This document shows positions 60,189 through 64,000 of a stretch of 64,000 nucleotides of DNA, piece after piece. Below the pieces are notes generated by a model. It searched no databases. It had not been told where the DNA came from and was given only the letters and a program-made list of their open reading frames with translations. Origin of the DNA: JACDEA01 sp963742585 (lineage in GTDB: Bacteria; Actinomycetota; Acidimicrobiia; Acidimicrobiales; JACDEA01); NCBI GenBank assembly GCA_963742585.1, contig CAVUMI010000004.1, forward strand, positions 62,001-126,000. The letters are read 5' to 3'. Position numbers and translations under genes: made by a program. Every line of letters starts with the position of its first letter. Position 1 is the first letter of the stretch.

Positions 60189-61151
60189 ATGCGGGCATGG
60201 AGAACGCACGAGTTGGGGGAACCGAGCGCGGTGCTGAAGCTCGAGGAGGTGGCCGCGCCCGTCGCCGGGGCTGGGCTTGTGCTGATCGACGTCGAGGCCA
60301 CGGCGCTCAACTTCCCCGACGTTCTCCTGCTGCGCGGTCAGTACCAGGAGAAGCCGCCGTTGCCGTTCACACCGGGCCTCGAAATCGCCGGGCGTCGAGT
60401 CGACACCGGCGAGCGGGTGATCGGGCTGGCCGGACTGCCCAACGGCGGCTTGGCCGAGCAGGTTGCGGTGCACGAGTCCTCGGTGCTGCCGGCGCCGGCG
60501 TCGCTGTCCTCCGCCGAAGCCGCGGCGTTGCCGATCACCTATCAGACCGGACACTTCGCGCTCTTCCACCGGACGACACTCAGTGCGGGCGAGACGCTGC
60601 TGGTGCACGCCGGCGCGGGCGGCGTCGGTTCCGCTGCCATCCAGCTCGGCAAGGCGGCCGGCGCTCGAGTGATCGCCACCGCGGGCGGGCCCGACAAGGT
60701 GAAGGTGTGCCTCGACCTCGGTGCCGACGTCGCCATCGACTACAACGCCGACGATTTCGTGGACATCGTGAAGGCCGAAACCAACGGTGACGGGGCCGAT
60801 GTCATCTACGACCCGGTGGGCGGCGACGTATTCGACAAGTCGCGCAAATGCATCGCGTACAACGGCCGGCTGTTGGTCATCGGTTTTACGAGCGGCCGCT
60901 TCCCCGACGCGCCGGCCAATCATGTCCTGATCAAGAACTACGCGGTGATCGGCGTGCATTGGGGTCTGTCGCGGCGGAAGGAACCGCACCTTCTGCGCGA
61001 GATCCACGACGACCTGACCAAGCTGGCCGACGCCGGCCTGGTCAAACCGCTGGTGGGCGACACGGTGGCGTTCGGCGGCGACGTTCCCCGCGCGCTGGAA
61101 GCCCTGGCGTCGCGCAAGACGGTCGGCAAGATCGTTGTCGTCCGCGACTGA
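60189..61151 (+). CDS. NADPH:quinone oxidoreductase-type medium-chain dehydrogenase
   Basis: Intact, 320 residues. MRAWRTHELGEPSAVLKLEE, ATALNFPDVLLLRGQYQEKP PLPFTPGLEIAG, NADPH-binding LLVHAGAGGVGSAAIQLGKA, YDPVGGDVFDKSRKCIAYNG and VIGVHWGLSRRKEP. No structural or catalytic zinc cysteines, so it is a zeta-crystallin-like reductase of quinones or enones. Starts 22 bases after the right end of the mobile element. Confidence 0.9.
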   Translation: MRAWRTHELGEPSAVLKLEEVAAPVAGAGLVLIDVEATALNFPDVLLLRGQYQEKPPLPFTPGLEIAGRRVDTGERVIGLAGLPNGGLAEQVAVHESSVLPAPASLSSAEAAALPITYQTGHFALFHRTTLSAGETLLVHAGAGGVGSAAIQLGKAAGARVIATAGGPDKVKVCLDLGADVAIDYNADDFVDIVKAETNGDGADVIYDPVGGDVFDKSRKCIAYNGRLLVIGFTSGRFPDAPANHVLIKNYAVIGVHWGLSRRKEPHLLREIHDDLTKLADAGLVKPLVGDTVAFGGDVPRALEALASRKTVGKIVVVRD

Positions 61152-61680
61152 CCCGCAAGAGCTGGTGGACGTCCACCTCGACGGCGAGCGACTCGTCGGC
61201 GCCGACTACGAACATGCCACCATCCTCGACTGCCGCTTTGTCGGGTGCGACCTCTCCGCCTCGGTCCTGCGCGAGGCGGTGCTCCACCGCGTCGAGTTCC
61301 GCAGCTGCCGCCTGTCGGCCGCCAACTTCTCGGGCGCCAAGCTGCGCGACGTGCGTTTCGTCGAATGTAAGCTCGACGACGCCAATTTCCGGATGGCAGT
61401 CGGCGAGAAGGTCGGGTTCGACGACTGCGTGCTGACCGCGAGCGACTTCTATGCCGCTTCGCTGCCCGGCGCGGTCCTCGCCCGCTGCGAGCTCACCGGC
61501 GCGGAATTCTCCAAGTGCCAACTCCTCGGTGCCGACCTCCGCGGTTCACGGATCGACGCGATCAAAGGCGCGATCGACCTCTCGGGCGTGATCATCGACA
61601 GCGCGCAGATCATCCCTTTGGCGCTGAGCATGTTCGCAGCACTGAGCGTCACCATCGACGACGAGCCGGCTAGTAGCTGA
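61135..61680 (+). CDS. Pentapeptide-repeat protein
   Basis: TTG 61135 overlaps the preceding stop by 17 bases. Intact, 181 residues. Pentapeptide units A(D/N)LxG-like occur in register: DLSASVLREAVLHRVEFRSC RLSAANFSGAKLRDVRFVEC, KLDDANFRMAVGEKVGFDDC, FYAASLPGAVLARCELTGAE FSKCQLLGADLRGSRID. This predicts a right-handed quadrilateral beta-helix, as in MfpA/Qnr-type proteins, but without evidence of gyrase binding. The C-terminal part SGVIIDSAQIIPLALSMFAA L caps the helix. Confidence 0.85.
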   Translation: MSSATDPQELVDVHLDGERLVGADYEHATILDCRFVGCDLSASVLREAVLHRVEFRSCRLSAANFSGAKLRDVRFVECKLDDANFRMAVGEKVGFDDCVLTASDFYAASLPGAVLARCELTGAEFSKCQLLGADLRGSRIDAIKGAIDLSGVIIDSAQIIPLALSMFAALSVTIDDEPASS

Positions 61681-62215
61681 TCAGCGCCTCGGCCAGGCGG
61701 GCGAGGATCTCGTCGACGGTCTGGTCGGGTGTTTGGTCCGAGGAGTCGATCCAGAGGCCGATCCGCGGTGACGCCTCAAGGTACGCGTCGAACACCGCGA
61801 CGCCTTCCTCGACCGACGGCCAGTCGCGATATCCGCACGTCCCGCGGGCGCGCTCACGCGCGGCCAGCACGTCGGGGCGTGGCCGTAGGACGACGATGTA
61901 CAGGGGTCGGATCTCGATCCGGTCGGGGTAGACGACGAGGTCGGCTCCCAGCACGATGTCGGAGTGCAGCGCGACGAAGCCGGCCGCCGCGTACGAGTCA
62001 GCCACCATCGCGCCGTGCCGGTACCGCAGTTGCAGCTGGCGAACTGCCTCGTCGGTCGAGTGGGCCGTCATGTCCTCGCGGCCGCTGACCACCATCAGCC
62101 ACATCACATCGCCCTCCACGTGCGCGCTGAGCGGGAAGCGCTCGGCGAGCAGCCGTGCGACGGTGGTCTTGCCCGACGCCGACACGCCGGTCACGAGGAA
62201 GACCGCGCCGCTCAC
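61670..62215 (-). CDS. P-loop small-molecule kinase (AAA kinase family)
   Basis: Intact, 181 residues, GTG 62215. FLVTGVSASGKTTVARLLAE (Walker A) and HVEGDVMWLMVVSGREDMTA, SDIVLGADLVVYPD, YIVVLRPRPDVLAARERARG (lid Arg residues) and WPSVEEGVAVFDAYLEAS. Resembles the gluconate/adenylylsulfate-kinase-like and zeta-like phosphotransferases. The start codon abuts a 10-bp perfect hairpin. Convergent with the pentapeptide gene (11-base overlap). Confidence 0.8.
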   Translation of the reverse strand: MSGAVFLVTGVSASGKTTVARLLAERFPLSAHVEGDVMWLMVVSGREDMTAHSTDEAVRQLQLRYRHGAMVADSYAAAGFVALHSDIVLGADLVVYPDRIEIRPLYIVVLRPRPDVLAARERARGTCGYRDWPSVEEGVAVFDAYLEASPRIGLWIDSSDQTPDQTVDEILARLAEALISY

Positions 62216-62239
62216 TGGTCCACCCTCATGGTGGACCAG
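62215..62239 (-). promoter_or_regulatory. Hairpin directly before the kinase start, with ATG in its loop
   Basis: In the leftward transcript CTGGTCCACC-ATGAG-GGTGGACCAG forms a perfect 10-bp stem whose loop carries ATG. That ATG opens a five-codon frame (MRVDQ) whose TGA overlaps the kinase GTG (GTGA). No Shine-Dalgarno sequence precedes the GTG, so the mini-frame could couple or gate translation. Confidence 0.45.
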
Positions 62240-62241
62240 CC

Positions 62242-62282
62242 TGTGCTTGCTCGATCGCCTTGCGGCTTCGCCTCCGGCTCAC
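62242..62282 (-). repeat. Dispersed intergenic element, copy 3
   Basis: Leftward: GTGAGCCGGAGGCGAAGCCG then CAAGGCGATCGAGCAAGCAC A. It starts at the stop of the ASCH-like gene and ends at the kinase leader hairpin. It matches 10874-10904 at about 30 of 32 bases and shares the AGCAAGCA end with 45351-45385 and 50833-50841. Confidence 0.55.
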
Positions 62283-62840
62283 TCACGGGAGCCCGAGGTA
62301 GGCGCGGCCGCGTGCCGACAACCGGTAACCGATCTCGAGGCTCTCGGTGAGGCGGAGTGCCTTGAGCTTGCGGACGTCGGCCTTGAACGGCAGCCGCTCG
62401 CGCCCAAGTGTCTCGGCCAGGTCTCCCGCCCTCACCGCGGGCCGCTCGCCGATCAACGCGAGGGTGGCGCGGGTCCACGGGCCGGTGGCGCTGGACACGT
62501 CGAGCCGGTCGAGGCGCGCGGTAATGGTGACGTCGTCGAAGTCGGGAGTCGGCTTCGGTGGTGCCGGATCCTCACGATGGAATGCGATGCGGTAGACCGC
62601 GGTGTCGTCCGCCAGGTTGAAGTCGGCGCGCAACGTCGCCGCGTCAGCCGACCCGGCGCGGCGCGCGTCCGTGTCGCTGATCGCTACCGCAGCCAACCGG
62701 TCGATGGCGTCGACCACGAGATCGCCGCCGCCGGTGCGGTAGCGGCCGCCCACCTTGACCTGCGGTCGCTTCCAGTGACGGAACGTCAGCGTGATCGATC
62801 CGTCGCGCAACCCGGCATGGAAACGCTGCGGGAACAGCAT
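62283..62840 (-). CDS. ASCH/PUA-like domain hypothetical protein
   Basis: Intact, 185 residues from ATG 62840. MLFPQRFHAGLRDGSITLTF RHWKRPQVKVGGRYRTGGGD LVVDAIDRLAAVAISDTDAR RAG looks like an ASCH (PUA-like) RNA-binding fold: the IT-FRxWKRP strand and GGxY motif are typical. The C-terminal half ATGPWTRATLALIGERPAVR AGDLAETLGRERLPFKADVR KLKALRLTESL resembles a small winged-helix. Function unknown; possibly RNA-linked regulation. Confidence 0.62.
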   Translation of the reverse strand: MLFPQRFHAGLRDGSITLTFRHWKRPQVKVGGRYRTGGGDLVVDAIDRLAAVAISDTDARRAGSADAATLRADFNLADDTAVYRIAFHREDPAPPKPTPDFDDVTITARLDRLDVSSATGPWTRATLALIGERPAVRAGDLAETLGRERLPFKADVRKLKALRLTESLEIGYRLSARGRAYLGLP

Positions 62841-62844
62841 TCGC

Positions 62845-64000
62845 CTATCCGGGCACCCATCCGCGACCGGCCACGTTCCCGTATGCCAACCGGACCCACG
62901 GCACGCCGGCCGCGGCCTTCGCCTCGCGCAGCTGCTCGTTCTCGAAGCCGTTGGCGGGCACGCCACCGCGCGTGCCGCGGGGGCAGGCGCGGGCGATGCG
63001 CCACGCCCGCGCGCTGTCGATGCAAGCCAACGGCAACGCATCACGGCACGAGCGGGCGTAGAAGCGCGCGTCGGGTCCGTGCGCAGCGCAGGAACCGCCG
63101 GCCGTCGGCTCGTTGGTCGCCCAACTCCACACCAGCGCGGCGAGCCGAGGATCGTCGGGGTGCAGCTGATCAAACCCGGGGAGGTTGACCCCACACCGGA
63201 TCATGCGACGCGTCTCGGTGAGCGTCACGTCGCTCGTGCCGCCAATGCCGGTGCCGTCGGTCATCTCGCCGATCCACGTGCTGTCCTCGTAGCGCCGGGT
63301 GAGGTGCGTTGCGTACCCCACCGCGGCCCGCTCGGCGAGGCAGGCCGGGTAATCGGGATAGTTGTCGCCGGTGCCGATGCTGGTTTCGTCCCATTGGGGA
63401 CCGCGCTGATGCACCCACGAGCCCCACGCACCCGGGCCGCAGTTGCCGGCGATGAGCACGCGCGCGCCGGTCGCCCTGACGCTGGCCCGGCTGATGGTCA
63501 TCGGCATCGGGGCGCAGGGCCGCGCTGTGGGCGGCCGATAGACCAGCGGTCCGAGAATCCTCGCAATATCACCGGCGGCCTTCTCGTGGGCTACAGGATC
63601 TCCGTCAAGCGCGTTCTCCAGATAGAGGAGGACGATCTCATCGATGTTCGCCGGCTCAGCGAGCCAGCCCCGGAGCTCCGAGAGCCCGTCGATCAGCGGG
63701 CGGTCGACCGAGCAGCCGACGTGCACCATCGTGCCGCCCACGTCCTGCTCATTGCCGTGGCAGAGCACGACGCGATCGAGCCAGGTATGGACATCCATTT
63801 CGATGGCCCGGATGTCCATTCGTAACTGGTCGCGCATTGAGTACAGCTGGTTGGGGTCGAGTTGCGTCAACGTGGCCGGGTAGGCCGACGAGTTGAACGA
63901 GTTGTGCGTGTGCGGAATCAGCTCGCGCAAGAACGGCACGTCGTCGTCGAGTCCCCGCTGGAGTCCAAGCGCGCGGTGCACCCACGAGTTCTCGTAGGCG
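62845..64000 (-). CDS. PLC-like (PI-PLC X-type TIM-barrel) phosphodiesterase, partial at the window edge
   Basis: The gene enters from the right edge, so its N-terminus is missing. The visible 385 residues include LIPHTHNSFNSSAYPATLTQ (His of the PLC-X active site), QLRMDIRAIEMDVHTWLDRV VLCHG (Glu/Asp and second His), and IDEIVLLYLENALDGDP. The C-terminal part has several Cys (AGNCGPGAWGSWVHQRGPQW and on), DARFYARSCRDALPLACIDS AR and ends NVAGRGWVPG, consistent with secretion. It probably cleaves phosphodiester head groups; the metal-free PLC mechanism uses the two His. Intact in the visible part. Confidence 0.8.
   Translation of the reverse strand, partial: AYENSWVHRALGLQRGLDDDVPFLRELIPHTHNSFNSSAYPATLTQLDPNQLYSMRDQLRMDIRAIEMDVHTWLDRVVLCHGNEQDVGGTMVHVGCSVDRPLIDGLSELRGWLAEPANIDEIVLLYLENALDGDPVAHEKAAGDIARILGPLVYRPPTARPCAPMPMTISRASVRATGARVLIAGNCGPGAWGSWVHQRGPQWDETSIGTGDNYPDYPACLAERAAVGYATHLTRRYEDSTWIGEMTDGTGIGGTSDVTLTETRRMIRCGVNLPGFDQLHPDDPRLAALVWSWATNEPTAGGSCAAHGPDARFYARSCRDALPLACIDSARAWRIARACPRGTRGGVPANGFENEQLREAKAAAGVPWVRLAYGNVAGRGWVPG

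Noticed and set aside
1..64000. CRISPR arrays, tRNA or rRNA genes
   Set aside because: No regularly spaced repeat series and no cloverleaf or rRNA-like stretches were seen on either strand.

Overview
The window is high-GC DNA with densely packed genes that often overlap at ATGA or GTGA junctions, frequent GTG and TTG starts, several LLM-type (F420-dependent family) oxidoreductases, a DUF664/DinB protein, SCP2-type thiolase, paired acyl-CoA dehydrogenases, two cytochromes P450 and actinobacterial small families (DUF6458, DUF6855-like). This points to an actinobacterium; an uncultured member of Acidimicrobiia is my best guess, but no rRNA or tRNA gene is present to confirm it. About half of the genes carry single-base frameshifts inside conserved domains while keeping normal family lengths. 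I read these as sequencing indels (probably long-read) and annotate the genes through them. A few places look like real or assembly deletions instead.

Layout. 1-8.8 kb: a lipoprotein N-terminus, a HIT protein, a thiolase/DUF35 pair divergent from two acyl-CoA dehydrogenases (a set resembling steroid or branched acyl side-chain degradation), a truncated 13E12-type HNH gene behind an SOS-box promoter, then an apparent operon of LLM oxidoreductase, dienelactone hydrolase, amidohydrolase and class II aldolase. 8.8-19.4 kb: ArsR regulator, SDR, small membrane and secreted proteins, SRPBCC, two LLM oxidoreductases meeting tail to tail, lipase, a scar where two genes lost their 5' ends around a palindrome, VOC and acyl-CoA dehydrogenase. 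19.4-24.1 kb: SnoaL, ferredoxin, CYP51, SDR, second P450 and TetR in one direction, the same order as M. tuberculosis Rv0763c-Rv0767c. 24-31.3 kb: SQR-like flavoprotein, class C serine hydrolase, a lipoprotein serpin, acyl-CoA synthetase divergent from an acyl-CoA dehydrogenase plus TetR.

31.3-43 kb: a 120-bp MITE-like element, GNAT, glycosyltransferase, MBL hydrolase, MetE-like protein, hexapeptide acyltransferase, hydrolases, a two-gene ABC exporter, methyltransferase and a SET-domain protein. 43-54.5 kb: two D-aminoacylase-type amidohydrolases, a MEDS/HATPase regulator, a two-component system with a YceI-like third gene, a sulfotransferase, a DrrAB-type exporter, an ECF sigma/anti-sigma pair and a pair of inverted 66-bp repeats. 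54.5-64 kb: a Rieske-TPP enzyme fusion, a cyclic-nucleotide-binding protein, a divergent MarR/YceI pair, an AbiEi/DUF559-like gene inside a 1.18-kb element whose ends match the 31.4-kb MITE, quinone oxidoreductase, pentapeptide protein, P-loop kinase, an ASCH-like protein and a PLC-like phosphodiesterase running off the end.

Taken together this is a catabolic and regulatory stretch (lipid, sterol and acyl-CoA chemistry) with several small repeat families. The most unusual items are the AbiEi-carrying element with its gene-less relative, the SOS box lodged in a near-consensus promoter, the palindrome at a double 5' truncation, the Rieske-TPP fusion and the CYP51 cluster.
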